A DNA stretch of 64,000 nt, from positions 21,277 to 85,276 of the forward strand of contig NZ_VIRM01000038.1 in assembly GCF_006874475.1 (NCBI RefSeq). The letters run 5' to 3'. The notes under the pieces are model-generated. The model was not told the DNA's origin. It searched no databases and saw only the letters and a program-made list of their open reading frames with translations. The translations under genes were made by a program, and so were the position numbers. Positions 16,274-25,747 of the stretch are shown here, in pieces. Numbering within the stretch: the stretch's first letter is position 1; each line of letters opens with the position of its first letter. The stretch is from Microbispora hainanensis (GTDB taxonomy: Bacteria; Actinomycetota; Actinomycetes; Streptosporangiales; Streptosporangiaceae).

Positions 16274-18115
16274 TCAGATAGGGCGCCAGCGCAGGGGGGT
16301 GCCGGGTCCGGCGGCGACGACGAGCCCGGCGTGGGCGGTGAACGTGGTGCCCGGCACCGCCTCCGCGTGGCACTCCCAGTCGTTCGCGGAAGGCGGGGGA
16401 AGCCGGGTCAGCAGACGACCCTCGCAGTCGAGGGCGAAGAGCCTGCCGTTCATCCCGCCGAGGGCGACGGCGCCTCCCGACGAGCCGGCGCGCTCCCAGC
16501 CGTCGCCGCCGAACGGCTGCCGCCACAACTCCCCCGACGACGTGGCCACCCAGAAGGTGCAGTCGGCCACGGCCAGGCCGACGGCGGACCCGGGCGCGGG
16601 GCCGGCCTCCCGCCATCCCGGCTCGTCGTGGCGCAGGAGCCGCCCGTCGCGTGTGACGCCGTACAGGCCGGCGGCGACGCCGCCCGCGGCCTCGCGGGGG
16701 ACGGCCAGGGCGCGTACGCCGTCGGCGGCGCCGACGGGCCGCCAGGGCAGGTTCTGGCCGCACAGCTCCCGGGCCAGCAGCGTGCCGTCCGCGCTCACCG
16801 CGTGCAGGGTGCGGCCGAGCACCGCGAGCGCCCGCAGGTCGGCCGGCGGGCCGATCACGTCCCAGCGCTCCTCGCCGGGGGCGGCCGACAGCCGGTCGAC
16901 CACGTTGCGGGTGATCCGGTCGACGACGGGGTCGTGCAGGCCGTTGCCCCAGTTCACGGTGGCGGCGGTGAAGACGGTGCCGAGACCGCTGGTGAACACG
17001 CCCATGGTCGCCATGCCGCCCTGGCCGTACGCGCTCCAGTGCCGCAGGTCGGCGGTGGCGAGGACGACGAACGACGGCGGCGTGCCGTTCCTGCCGGTCG
17101 CCCGGGGGACCCCGCCGACCTCCTCGAACTCCGCGGCGTCGGTCTCGTAGCCCAGGCAGCCCTCGCCGAACTTGTCGCCGTCGGTCAGCCCCGTCCCCTC
17201 GAACACCCAGTGGGCCGCGAAACGCGTGGTGTACGACTCCTCCAGCATGCGCGGCATGTGCGGTCCCCAGGCTCCGGCTCCCGCGCGGAAGCTCACGCCG
17301 GTCAGCGTGTTCTCCGGCCGGTTCACCGGCGCGGCCGACCACTCGACGGTCGTCTGCCGGGGATCGGCGGCGGCCATGGGGTCGGTCACCGGGTCGCGGT
17401 GGCAGACCATGGTGCGGCCACCGTCTTCCAGCCTGATCTGCCACCAGCAGGTGTTGCCGGAGAAGAACGCGACGTTGCCGCCGCGTCGTACGAACTCCTC
17501 GACGGCGTCGCGCATCCCCAGAGACCAGTACTCGTCGTGCCCGTTGACGATCAGCAGCCGGTGCCGGGACAGCAGGCCGAGGCCGTCGTGGAGGTCCAGG
17601 TTGGAGCAGTAGGCGACGTCATAGCCGCCGCGGCGCAGCCAGCGCATCAGCCCCTCCTCCCAGCGTTCGGGAGGAGGCCCGCCGCCGGGCCGGTCGAAGG
17701 TCACCCGCGCGGCCCGAGTGGGCGACTCGGTCCAGTAGATGCTCTGCCCCGGTTCTCCCGCCCTGTTGTACGCCTGCCAGGTGGTGAAGGGGACGCTCAG
17801 CAGCACCGGCGAGCTGGGCACGGCCTGCCGCACCACGAAGTAGACCTCGTTGTCCGGGCACGGCGCGCTCCCCGGCAGTCCGAACGGCCACGGCTCGTCG
17901 GGGCCGAAGCGAGCCCGATAGAGCGAGCTGCGCCAGCCGGCGGGGATGCCGAGCTCCCACCGGGGCGCGGAGGCGAGTCCCTCGAACATCACCCGGTCGT
18001 CGGCCGCGTCGGTCACCACCACGGGCGCCGGGCGGTCGAGGACGAAGCCCAGCGAGGCCCCCTGCACGCAGGACGTCGAGGTGGCATAGGCCCGCACGGT
18101 CATCGGACTGGTCAT
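16274..18115 (-). CDS. N,N-dimethylformamidase beta-subunit-like protein with C-terminal propeller
   Basis: A 613-residue protein. Residues about 1-410 match the large-subunit fold of N,N-dimethylformamidase: LSVPFTTWQAYNRAGEPGQSIYW is followed by YDVAYCSNLDLH, LLIVNGHDEYWS and VAFFSGNTCWWQ, the glutamine-amidotransferase-like core of that family. The last 200 residues hold repeated LxAVxxDGxLxR motifs (LHAVSADGTLLAR, LYGVTRDGRLLRHD, FWVATSSGELWRQ, LFALDCEGRLLTR) like a lectin-type beta-propeller. Its ATG overlaps the stop of the free condensation gene by 4 nt, which ties it to the NRPS operon. It could hydrolyse or form an amide or C-N bond during maturation. This is inference; the gene could also have an unrelated surface role. 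Confidence 0.8.
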   Translation of the reverse strand: MTSPMTVRAYATSTSCVQGASLGFVLDRPAPVVVTDAADDRVMFEGLASAPRWELGIPAGWRSSLYRARFGPDEPWPFGLPGSAPCPDNEVYFVVRQAVPSSPVLLSVPFTTWQAYNRAGEPGQSIYWTESPTRAARVTFDRPGGGPPPERWEEGLMRWLRRGGYDVAYCSNLDLHDGLGLLSRHRLLIVNGHDEYWSLGMRDAVEEFVRRGGNVAFFSGNTCWWQIRLEDGGRTMVCHRDPVTDPMAAADPRQTTVEWSAAPVNRPENTLTGVSFRAGAGAWGPHMPRMLEESYTTRFAAHWVFEGTGLTDGDKFGEGCLGYETDAAEFEEVGGVPRATGRNGTPPSFVVLATADLRHWSAYGQGGMATMGVFTSGLGTVFTAATVNWGNGLHDPVVDRITRNVVDRLSAAPGEERWDVIGPPADLRALAVLGRTLHAVSADGTLLARELCGQNLPWRPVGAADGVRALAVPREAAGGVAAGLYGVTRDGRLLRHDEPGWREAGPAPGSAVGLAVADCTFWVATSSGELWRQPFGGDGWERAGSSGGAVALGGMNGRLFALDCEGRLLTRLPPPSANDWECHAEAVPGTTFTAHAGLVVAAGPGTPLRWRPI

Positions 18116-19458
18116 CGGAGGGCCGTTTCGACGAGGAGGGCTTCGAGTTCCAGGAGATAACGCTCCATGCCGGGCCGGGACAGACAGCGGGTGTCGGCGG
18201 TGAGCGAGACGCCCTCGGCGGTGAGGTGGACGCAGAACCGGCAATTGAGCTTGTCCTGGCTCATCGGCCAGGTCACCGACGTCTGGGCCAGCGCGGCCGT
18301 GATCTCGGCCGGGTCGCACCGGGCGGGCCCCGGGTCGGCGAAACGCATGTCGTTGAAGCAGCAGTAGGGGTGGATCGGCTCGCCACGCTCGGCGCTCACC
18401 GAGGCCGTGATCCGGTTGCGGTCGGCCGGGTCGTGGTAGGCGCTGCGGTAGGCGCGCAGCGCGGCCGGCCCGGCGGCCCGCAGCAGGCCGGCGAAGGTCG
18501 CCTCCCGCCGGTCGAGCGTGAACAGCCCCTCCTGCGACATCGTGGCGACGATGTCCGTCGTGTCGCGGCGGAACCGGTTGGCCGAGATCGGCAGCACCGC
18601 GCACGTCTCGTGGCCGGTGAACCTGCCGACCAGCTCCGCCACGGCCGTCAGCAGCACGGTCGAGGTCGAGGCGGCGTGCTCGGCGGCGATCGAGCGGACG
18701 GCGAGCTCCAGGGCGGGGGAGCGCAGCAGCGCACGCCAGATGGGCGGCCCGGCCGGAGATCCGCTCGGCGCTGAGGATGTGGAGAACGCGGCGAACATCG
18801 TCGGCGGGATGCGCCGATATTCGCGCTCCCAGTGCGCCGCCGCCGTCTGCGCCGCCCGCCGTCCTTCGGCACCGGCCTGCCGGCGCGCGAGGTCGAGCGG
18901 CTGCGGAGCCGCGGGCCGCCGTACGTTTGGACCCCGGAGCAGCAGTATCCGCAGGTCGCGCAGTGCGACCTCCGCGCCGAGCCCGTCGGCGGCCAGATGG
19001 CAGAAGACCAGCACCACATGGGCGACCCGATCGCCGTCGAGCACCAGCGCCACCCGCACCGGCCATTCGCCGAAGTAGTCGAACGGCCGCGCCGCCAGCT
19101 CGTCCAGCACCCGGTCGGGGTCCTCGGTCGTGACCACGACCGGCAGCCGGCCCTTCTCCGCCAGCCGCTGGTAGGGCTCCGCAAGTGTGGTGCGGAGCGG
19201 GTCGCTCATTCGGGTGCGAAATGCGCCGTGCCGCGCGAGGAGGGCGGCCAGCGCCGCGCACACCTCGGCGACGGTGCGGGAACCCGGCACCTTCAGCACC
19301 CGGCCGAAGTTGAAGTAGTGGTCGTCGGGGGCCGTCCGCACGATCGCCTCCCAGATGGCCCGCTGACCCCAGGTCAGCGGCGCCGTCGGCGGTCCGGTTG
19401 AAGGTGCGGAACCCGGTCCGGCGAACTCGACGTACGGCGTCGGGCCGGTGACGCTCAT
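18112..19458 (-). CDS. Stand-alone condensation-domain protein
   Basis: A 448-residue protein with the NRPS condensation/acyltransferase fold (LTWGQRAIWEAI, FCHLAADGLGAEV, SQEGLFTLDRREATFAGLLR). In the active-site motif HHxxxDG the first His is Cys (CHLAADG) but the catalytic second His and the DG are kept. It follows the free carrier-protein gene and precedes the dimethylformamidase-like gene, each with a 4-nt overlap, so it is part of the NRPS operon. Likely roles are condensing a final acyl or amine onto the carrier-bound peptide, or offloading it, since no thioesterase is encoded. It could also act as an acetyltransferase-like papain-free C domain. Confidence 0.85.
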   Translation of the reverse strand: MSVTGPTPYVEFAGPGSAPSTGPPTAPLTWGQRAIWEAIVRTAPDDHYFNFGRVLKVPGSRTVAEVCAALAALLARHGAFRTRMSDPLRTTLAEPYQRLAEKGRLPVVVTTEDPDRVLDELAARPFDYFGEWPVRVALVLDGDRVAHVVLVFCHLAADGLGAEVALRDLRILLLRGPNVRRPAAPQPLDLARRQAGAEGRRAAQTAAAHWEREYRRIPPTMFAAFSTSSAPSGSPAGPPIWRALLRSPALELAVRSIAAEHAASTSTVLLTAVAELVGRFTGHETCAVLPISANRFRRDTTDIVATMSQEGLFTLDRREATFAGLLRAAGPAALRAYRSAYHDPADRNRITASVSAERGEPIHPYCCFNDMRFADPGPARCDPAEITAALAQTSVTWPMSQDKLNCRFCVHLTAEGVSLTADTRCLSRPGMERYLLELEALLVETALR

Positions 19459-19700
19459 CGGGAGGCCGTGGACGCCAGGTGTGCGGCCAGCCGGTCGAGA
19501 TCGTCCAGCAGGCCCATGCCGTCGTCGCTCAGGTCGAACTCCACGCCGAACTCCGACTCGATCGCGTCGATCAGCCGCAGCATCGAGATCGACGTGACGC
19601 CCAGGGCCGACAGCGGCACGGTCGCGGCCAGCACCTCATCGGCGGTGACGGCGCCGTCGGACGACTCCGCGACGAGTTCCGCGAGCCTTTCCTTGATCAT
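19455..19700 (-). CDS. Free-standing acyl/peptidyl carrier protein
   Basis: An 81-residue acidic four-helix carrier protein. The phosphopantetheine-attachment region is LGVTSISMLRLIDAIESEFG, where the Ser following Thr (GVTS) takes the place of the DSL serine. The ATG at 19700 overlaps the NRPS stop by 4 nt, and the gene overlaps the stand-alone C gene downstream by 4 nt. As a carrier outside any module it could hold the starter acyl group made by the E1/E2 proteins of the opposite arm, or a residue condensed by the stand-alone C protein. Which ligase loads it is not visible. Confidence 0.88.
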   Translation of the reverse strand: MIKERLAELVAESSDGAVTADEVLAATVPLSALGVTSISMLRLIDAIESEFGVEFDLSDDGMGLLDDLDRLAAHLASTASR

Positions 19701-22700
19701 TCCAGCTCCTTGGCGAGGCGTTCCGCCTCCTCGTCCGACATCTCGTCGAGCTCGGCGATCAGGAGGTCCTCGATCGCCCGGGCCAGCCCACCGACCGTGG
19801 GATGGGTGAACAGCGTGCGGATCGGCAGCTCCAGGCCGGTCGTGCCGCGCAGCCGCGAGACGATCCGTACGGCGAGCAGCGAGTGGCCGCCGAGCGCGAA
19901 GAAGTCGTCGTGGACCCCGGCCCTCTCGACGCCGAGCACCTCGCCGAAGACCTCGGCCACCAGTTCCTCGGCGTCGGTGCCGGGGGCGACGTACGCCTCC
20001 CGGTGGGCCTGCGGCGCGGGCAGCGCGGCCCGGTCCACCTTGCCGCCCGGCGTCAGCGGCAGCCGGTCGAGCCGGACCCAGGCGGTCGGCACCATGTGCG
20101 GCGGCAGCGCCGCGCCGGTGAACTCCGCCAGCCCGGTGAAGCCGGCGGATCCGGTGACGTAGCCGACCAGCGTGTCGCCGATCGCGACGACCGCGGCCTC
20201 GCCCACCTCGGGATGGGCCAGCAGGCGCGCCTCGATCTCGGCCGGCTCGATGCGGAACCCGCGCACCTTCACCTGTTCGTCCAACCGGCCCAGGAATTCG
20301 AGCTGCCCGTCGGGCCGCCACCGCACCCGATCGCCGGTGCGGTAGACGCGCTCGCCGTAGAGGTCGGTGAACCGCTCGGCGGTCGGCTCGGGACGGCCGA
20401 GGTAGCCGCGGGCCACGCCCGCCCCGCCGATGCACAGCTCTCCGGCGGCGCCGGGGGGAGCGAGCCGCCCGCCGGCGTCGAGGACGTACACATGAGTGCC
20501 CCCGATGGGCCTGCCGATCGGCGGACGCCCCGGCGAGCCGTCCAGCTCGGCGAGCGTCGCGATGATCGTCGCCTCGGTCGGGCCGTAGGTGTTGACCAGC
20601 CGCACCCGGTCGCCGAACCGCTCACGCCAGCGGCTCACCGCGGCCTCGTGCACCTGCTCCCCGCCCAGGATGACCAGCCGCAGCGACGGCGGCCAGGCGA
20701 TCGACTCGATCTGGTCGACCAGGTGGTGCCAGTAGGCGGTCGGCAGGTCCAGGACGGTGACGCCGTCGAGATGGTCGGTGAGCGTCACCGCGCCGTCGGG
20801 CAGAAGCGCCAGGCGGGCGCCCGAGGCCAGCGCCGGATAGATCTCCTCGGCGTGCGTGTCGAAGGCGAGCGAGGCGAACTGCACGACCGTGTCATCCGGC
20901 CCCAGGCCATACTCCCCGGCCATCCAGGCGACCCTGGCCGCGAGGTTGCGATGCTCCACGACCACGCCCTTCGGCGTCCCGGTCGAGCCGGACGTGTAGA
21001 TCACGTAGGCCGCGGCGTCGCCCGTGACCGGCACGGGCAGCGGCGTGTTCCCGGCGACCGCGTCCGACGCGTACGCCACCGGGACGCCCGGCGGCAACCC
21101 CCCAGCCAGGTCGGCGGCCAGGTCGGCGGCCAGGTCGGCGGAGCTCAGGACGAGCGTGGCGGCGCTGTCGCCGAGCATGAACGCCAGCCGCTCGCCCGGA
21201 AGGGCGGGGTCGAGCGGAAGGTAGGCCGCCCCGGCCCGCCAGACCGCGAGCAGCGCGGCGACGGAGTCGGGCGTACGGCCGAGGAGGACGCCCACGACGT
21301 CACCCGGGCCGGCGCCGCGCGCCTGCAGCAGCGCGGCCAGCTCTGCGGCACGCGCGTCCAGCTCGCCGTAGGTCAGGTCGCCCACCGCGCACGAGTCCCG
21401 GTGGGCGCGTACGGCCGAGGCCACCAGCTCGGGGACGTACGGCTCAGGGATGACCTCGGGCCCGCGGCCGATCTCCAGCAGGCGGGCCTCCTCCGCCGGG
21501 GTGCTCAGCTGCGGGGGAGCGGCGAAGTCCTGCCGCAGCACCCGCTCCAGCCGGGCCGCCATCGCCTCGACGGTGCCGGGGTCGAACAGCGCGGCGTCGT
21601 AGGAGAGCACGACGAGCAGCTCGCGCTCGTCCTGCCACGCCTCCAGCATCAGGTCGAACTTGACCTGTTCGAAGCCGTGCGCGAACGGCTCGGTCACCAG
21701 CCCGGAGAAGGCGGCCGGGGCGGCGCCGGTGTCCTGGTTGTGCAGGATCGCCATCGTCTGGAAGGCGGGCACGCGCAGCCGTTCGAACGGGATGCCCTGA
21801 TGCTCGAACGCCGACAGGACCGCGTCGCGGGTGCGCTCCAGCGACTCTCCGAAACTCGGCCGGTCCGCGTGCTCTGGCCAGGTGCGGATCAGGAGGACGT
21901 CGGCGAAGTAGCCGACCACGTTCTCGAACTCGACCCGGTCTCTGCCGGAGGCGACGGTGGCGATCGTGATGTCGCGCTGACCGCTCTGCGCGGCGAGCAC
22001 CGCCTGATAGGCGGTCAGCAGCGTCATGAACAGCGTCGCGCCGTGTTCCCTGCCCCGCTCGACCAGCCGCGCCACGTCCTCGGCCGGCAGCCGGAACGTG
22101 TGGAAGCCGCCCTTCCTGACCGGTGGTGAGCGGCGCGGCCGGTCGGCCGGCAGGTCGAGCGGGGCCGCATCGGCCAGCCGTTCGCTCCAGTAGGCGACGA
22201 GCTCGTCCTGGTCGCGCTCGTGCTGCCACCGGGCGACGTCGCCGAACTGCAGGGGCACCGGATCGAGCCGTTCGCCCGAGTAGAGCCGCGCCAGCTCGTC
22301 CAGCATGACGTTCAGCGACCAGCCGTCGCCCAGCATGTGGTGGAGGACCACGCACAGCACGTGGTCATCCAGGTTGTGGTCGGCGGAGCAGATTCGGATC
22401 AGCGTCACGCGCAGCGGCGGCCGGGGAGCCAGGTCGAACGCCGCGTTCGTGCGCTCGGCGACCAGCGCCTCCGCGTGCGCGACGTCGGCGGCCGAGACCG
22501 CCTCGACAGGCACGGGCCCGGGCGGCTCGACCACCGCGACCGGGGCGCCGTCGACCTCGGGAAACCGCGTGCGCAGGCTCTCGTGCCTGGCGACCAGCGC
22601 CGCCAGGGCCCGTTCGAGGGCCGCCACGTCGAGCGGACCGCGCAGCCGCCGCACGATCCACATGGCGTACGACGCGTCGTCCGGGTCGAGCCGATGCAGG

Positions 22701-25700
22701 AACCAGAGCCGTTCCTGGCTGGGAGAGAGCGGCGCGGGCTCCCCGGCCGGGCGGGGGCGCGGGCCGTCGCCGGGGTCCTGGTCTCGTGAGGCGGCCTCGT
22801 CGAGCAGCTCGGCCAGCGCCGCGACGGTCGGGCGGGTGAACAGCTCACGCACCGGGATCCGCACCGGCAGCCGGGAGGTGACCATGGTGGCCAGCAGCGA
22901 GTGGCCGCCGAGCGCGAAGAAGTCGTCGTCCGCGCCGACGCTCCCGACGCCGAGCACCTCGGCGAAGACCCCGGCCACCAGCCGCTCGGCGTCCGTGCGC
23001 GGCGGGACCCCCACCGGCTTGGCGGTTTGAGGATGCGGCAGGGCCTTCCTGTCGACCTTGCCGTTCGGGGTGAGCGGCAGCGCGTCGAGCGTCACGAACG
23101 CCGCGGGGACCATGTAGCCGGGGAGCTGCCCGGCGACGTGCCGCCGGAGGGTGGAGTCATCGAGTGTTCCCGCGCTTTCGGGGACGATGAAAGCCACGAG
23201 CAGGTCGTCGCGTACGGCGGCCACCGCCTGGCGGACCGCCGGATGCGCTTCGAGCACGGCCTCGATCTCGCCCGGCTCGATCCGGTGCCCGCGCAACTTG
23301 ACCTGGTTGTCCGTGCGGCCGATGAACTCCAGCGTGCCGTCCGCCAGCCATCTGACGACGTCGCCGGTGCGGTAGACGCGCTCCGAGCCGTGCCGTACGA
23401 ACCGCTCCGCCGTGAGTTCTGGACGGCCGAGGTAGCCGGTCGCGACGCCTTCGCCGCCGATCAGCAGCTGACCGGGCACGCCGATCGGCATGTGAGAGCC
23501 TTCCGCGTCGACCACGTGGACGGTGGTGTTCGCGATCGGCCGGCCGATGGTCACCCGATCGGGCCGCTCGGGCACCTCCCAGGCGGTCGACCAGATCGTG
23601 GTCTCGGTCGGGCCGTACATGTTGACGAGCCTGCCCACGCGTGCCCGCAGCTCGGCGGCGAGCGCGAGCGGGAGGGGCTCGCCCCCGGCGAGGGCGACGA
23701 CCGGCGGGAGGTCGCCCGCGAGCAGCACCCGCCAGCCCGACGGGGTGGCCTGCACGTGGGTCACGCCGGTGTCCGCGATGAGCCGGGCGAGGGCCGCGCC
23801 GTCGCGCGCCGTCTCCGCGCCGGCGACGACCACCCGGCCGCCGGTGACCAGCGGCAGGTAGAGCTCCAGTGCGGAGATGTCGAACGACAGCGAGGTGAGC
23901 GCGAGCCAGACGTCCGAGGGCGTCGAGCCGACGAGGTCGCGCATGGCCGGCAGGAAGTTGGCGAGCGCGCGGTGCGGCACCACCACGCCCTTCGGCCGTC
24001 CCGTCGAGCCGGAGGTGTAGAGCACGTAGGCGGTGTCGTCCGGCGAAGGCCTGCCGACGGGGGCGGTCCCAGTCGGCTCATCAGCTGTGAGGAGGTCGGC
24101 GTCGGTGAGGACGAGGGCCGCGCCCGAGTCCTCGATCATGTACGCCACGCGGGACGCCGGATAGCCGGGATCGACCGGCAGGTAGGCCGCACCCGACATG
24201 GCGATGCCCAGCAACGCCACGATCATGTCCGCGCCGCGCGACATGTGCACCGCGACCACGCTGCCGCGCCCGATGCCCCGGTCGCGCAGCCGCGCCGCCA
24301 GCCCCGCCGCCCGTACGGCCAGCTCGCGATAGGTGAGCTCCCGGCGGGGCGTGGCCTCGGCGACCACCGCCACCGCGTCGGGCGCGGCGGCCGCCCGGTC
24401 GAGCACCAGGTCGACCAGCGTGAGCGCGGGCAGCTCTCTCGCGGTGTCGTTCCACGCGGCGAGCCTGGCCCGCTCCCGCCCGGCGAGCAGGTCGAGCCGT
24501 CCTACGGGCAGCGTGGGGTCGGCGACCGCGGCGGCGAGCAGCACGAGATAGCGCTCGGTCATCAGCTCGACCGTCTCGTGGTCGAAGAGCTCCTCGCTGT
24601 AGATGGCGACGCCGAGCACGCCGCCGTCGTCCTCCGCGAACAGGTCGAGCGACAGGTCGACTCTCGCGGGATGCCAGCCGAGCGGGAACGGCTCGGCGGC
24701 CACGCCCGGCACCGGATCGGCCACGTCGCCGTGGGTGTGCAGCGCGAACATGGTCTGGAACAGCGGGGTCCTGCTCGGGTCGCGCTCCACGCCGAGCACG
24801 CCGATCAGCCGCTCGAACGACACGTCCCGATGGGCGAGCCCGTCCAGGACGGCCCGGCGGGTGCGGCGGAGCAGTTCGCCGAAGCTCGGCGCGCCGGACA
24901 GGTCGCACCGGAGCACCATGGTGGTCGACAGGTAGCCGATCATCTGCTCCAGCTCGGTGCTGTCGCGGCCTGCCGAGGGGGTGCCCACGCAGAAGTCCGT
25001 CTGCCCGCTGTGCCGCGAGAGCAGCACCTGGTAGGCCGCGAGCAGCAGCATGTAGGGCGTGCAGCGCGCCTGCCGGGCCGCCTCCGCCGCCCGTGCGGCC
25101 AGCTCGGGCGGGATGCGGAAACGGACCTCCCCGCCCGCCGTGCTCCGCGTCGCCGGGCGGGGCCGGTCGGCGGGCAGCTCCAGGACGGGCGCCCCGGCCA
25201 GCCGCGACACCCACCAGTCCAGATCCGCCGAGTCGTCGAGGCCCAGCACGTGGTCGCCATATTGGCGTGGGAGGGCATCGGGAAGCGGCCGGCCCGCGTA
25301 GTGGTCGGCCACCTCGTTTCGCAGCACGTTGAGCGACCAGCCGTCGCCGTTGATGTGGTGCAACACGACGCACAGCACGTGGTCGGCCGGGCCGAGGCGC
25401 ACCAGCGTGACCCGGAACGGCGGCCGCTCGGCGAGATCGAACGCGGCATTGGTGCGGGCGCGGACGATCCGCCCGGCCTCGTCCGCGGATCCCGCCGCGA
25501 CCTGCTCGATCGTCACCGGGGCCGGCGGATCCACGACGGCCGCCGGCCGCCCGCCGGCCTGCACGAAGCGCGTGCGCAGCGCGTCGTGCCTGGCGGCGAC
25601 CACGCTGAAGGCGGCTTCGAGGGCCGGGATGTCGAGCTCCCCGCGCAGCCGGTAGGCGTAGGCGGTGTTGTACGAGGGATCGTCGGGATCGAGCTGGTTC

Positions 25701-25747
25701 AGAAACCAGAGTCGTTCCTGACCACGCGACAGCGGACCTGTCTTCAC
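19697..25747 (-). CDS. Dimodular non-ribosomal peptide synthetase (C-A-T-C-A-T)
   Basis: A 2016-residue NRPS. Module 1: C domain about 5-420 (HHINGDG 130-136), A domain about 440-905 (YTSGSTGRPKG near 577-588, YGPTETT, GKVDR), T domain with LGGHS serine at 950. Module 2: C about 1007-1400 (HHMLGDG 1136-1142), A with YTSGSTGTPKG, T with LGGHS serine at about 1956. There is no epimerase, methyltransferase or thioesterase. Specificity residues read by alignment to GrsA are DILQLGMIWK for A1, one change from the glycine code, and DTEDIGTIIK for A2. The acidic residues in A2 suggest a basic substrate, but I cannot assign it. C2 lacks about nine residues before PAFQTM that C1 has. The start is GTG with GGGGGT upstream; it leads a five-gene operon. 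Confidence 0.95.
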   Translation of the reverse strand: MKTGPLSRGQERLWFLNQLDPDDPSYNTAYAYRLRGELDIPALEAAFSVVAARHDALRTRFVQAGGRPAAVVDPPAPVTIEQVAAGSADEAGRIVRARTNAAFDLAERPPFRVTLVRLGPADHVLCVVLHHINGDGWSLNVLRNEVADHYAGRPLPDALPRQYGDHVLGLDDSADLDWWVSRLAGAPVLELPADRPRPATRSTAGGEVRFRIPPELAARAAEAARQARCTPYMLLLAAYQVLLSRHSGQTDFCVGTPSAGRDSTELEQMIGYLSTTMVLRCDLSGAPSFGELLRRTRRAVLDGLAHRDVSFERLIGVLGVERDPSRTPLFQTMFALHTHGDVADPVPGVAAEPFPLGWHPARVDLSLDLFAEDDGGVLGVAIYSEELFDHETVELMTERYLVLLAAAVADPTLPVGRLDLLAGRERARLAAWNDTARELPALTLVDLVLDRAAAAPDAVAVVAEATPRRELTYRELAVRAAGLAARLRDRGIGRGSVVAVHMSRGADMIVALLGIAMSGAAYLPVDPGYPASRVAYMIEDSGAALVLTDADLLTADEPTGTAPVGRPSPDDTAYVLYTSGSTGRPKGVVVPHRALANFLPAMRDLVGSTPSDVWLALTSLSFDISALELYLPLVTGGRVVVAGAETARDGAALARLIADTGVTHVQATPSGWRVLLAGDLPPVVALAGGEPLPLALAAELRARVGRLVNMYGPTETTIWSTAWEVPERPDRVTIGRPIANTTVHVVDAEGSHMPIGVPGQLLIGGEGVATGYLGRPELTAERFVRHGSERVYRTGDVVRWLADGTLEFIGRTDNQVKLRGHRIEPGEIEAVLEAHPAVRQAVAAVRDDLLVAFIVPESAGTLDDSTLRRHVAGQLPGYMVPAAFVTLDALPLTPNGKVDRKALPHPQTAKPVGVPPRTDAERLVAGVFAEVLGVGSVGADDDFFALGGHSLLATMVTSRLPVRIPVRELFTRPTVAALAELLDEAASRDQDPGDGPRPRPAGEPAPLSPSQERLWFLHRLDPDDASYAMWIVRRLRGPLDVAALERALAALVARHESLRTRFPEVDGAPVAVVEPPGPVPVEAVSAADVAHAEALVAERTNAAFDLAPRPPLRVTLIRICSADHNLDDHVLCVVLHHMLGDGWSLNVMLDELARLYSGERLDPVPLQFGDVARWQHERDQDELVAYWSERLADAAPLDLPADRPRRSPPVRKGGFHTFRLPAEDVARLVERGREHGATLFMTLLTAYQAVLAAQSGQRDITIATVASGRDRVEFENVVGYFADVLLIRTWPEHADRPSFGESLERTRDAVLSAFEHQGIPFERLRVPAFQTMAILHNQDTGAAPAAFSGLVTEPFAHGFEQVKFDLMLEAWQDERELLVVLSYDAALFDPGTVEAMAARLERVLRQDFAAPPQLSTPAEEARLLEIGRGPEVIPEPYVPELVASAVRAHRDSCAVGDLTYGELDARAAELAALLQARGAGPGDVVGVLLGRTPDSVAALLAVWRAGAAYLPLDPALPGERLAFMLGDSAATLVLSSADLAADLAADLAGGLPPGVPVAYASDAVAGNTPLPVPVTGDAAAYVIYTSGSTGTPKGVVVEHRNLAARVAWMAGEYGLGPDDTVVQFASLAFDTHAEEIYPALASGARLALLPDGAVTLTDHLDGVTVLDLPTAYWHHLVDQIESIAWPPSLRLVILGGEQVHEAAVSRWRERFGDRVRLVNTYGPTEATIIATLAELDGSPGRPPIGRPIGGTHVYVLDAGGRLAPPGAAGELCIGGAGVARGYLGRPEPTAERFTDLYGERVYRTGDRVRWRPDGQLEFLGRLDEQVKVRGFRIEPAEIEARLLAHPEVGEAAVVAIGDTLVGYVTGSAGFTGLAEFTGAALPPHMVPTAWVRLDRLPLTPGGKVDRAALPAPQAHREAYVAPGTDAEELVAEVFGEVLGVERAGVHDDFFALGGHSLLAVRIVSRLRGTTGLELPIRTLFTHPTVGGLARAIEDLLIAELDEMSDEEAERLAKELE
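21105..21140 (-). repeat. 12-bp tandem repeat x3 in NRPS A2 region
   Basis: Three copies of GCCAGGTCGGCG (plus strand) encode an Ala-Asp-Leu-Ala repeat in a surface loop upstream of the A3 core of the second adenylation domain. Confidence 0.75.
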
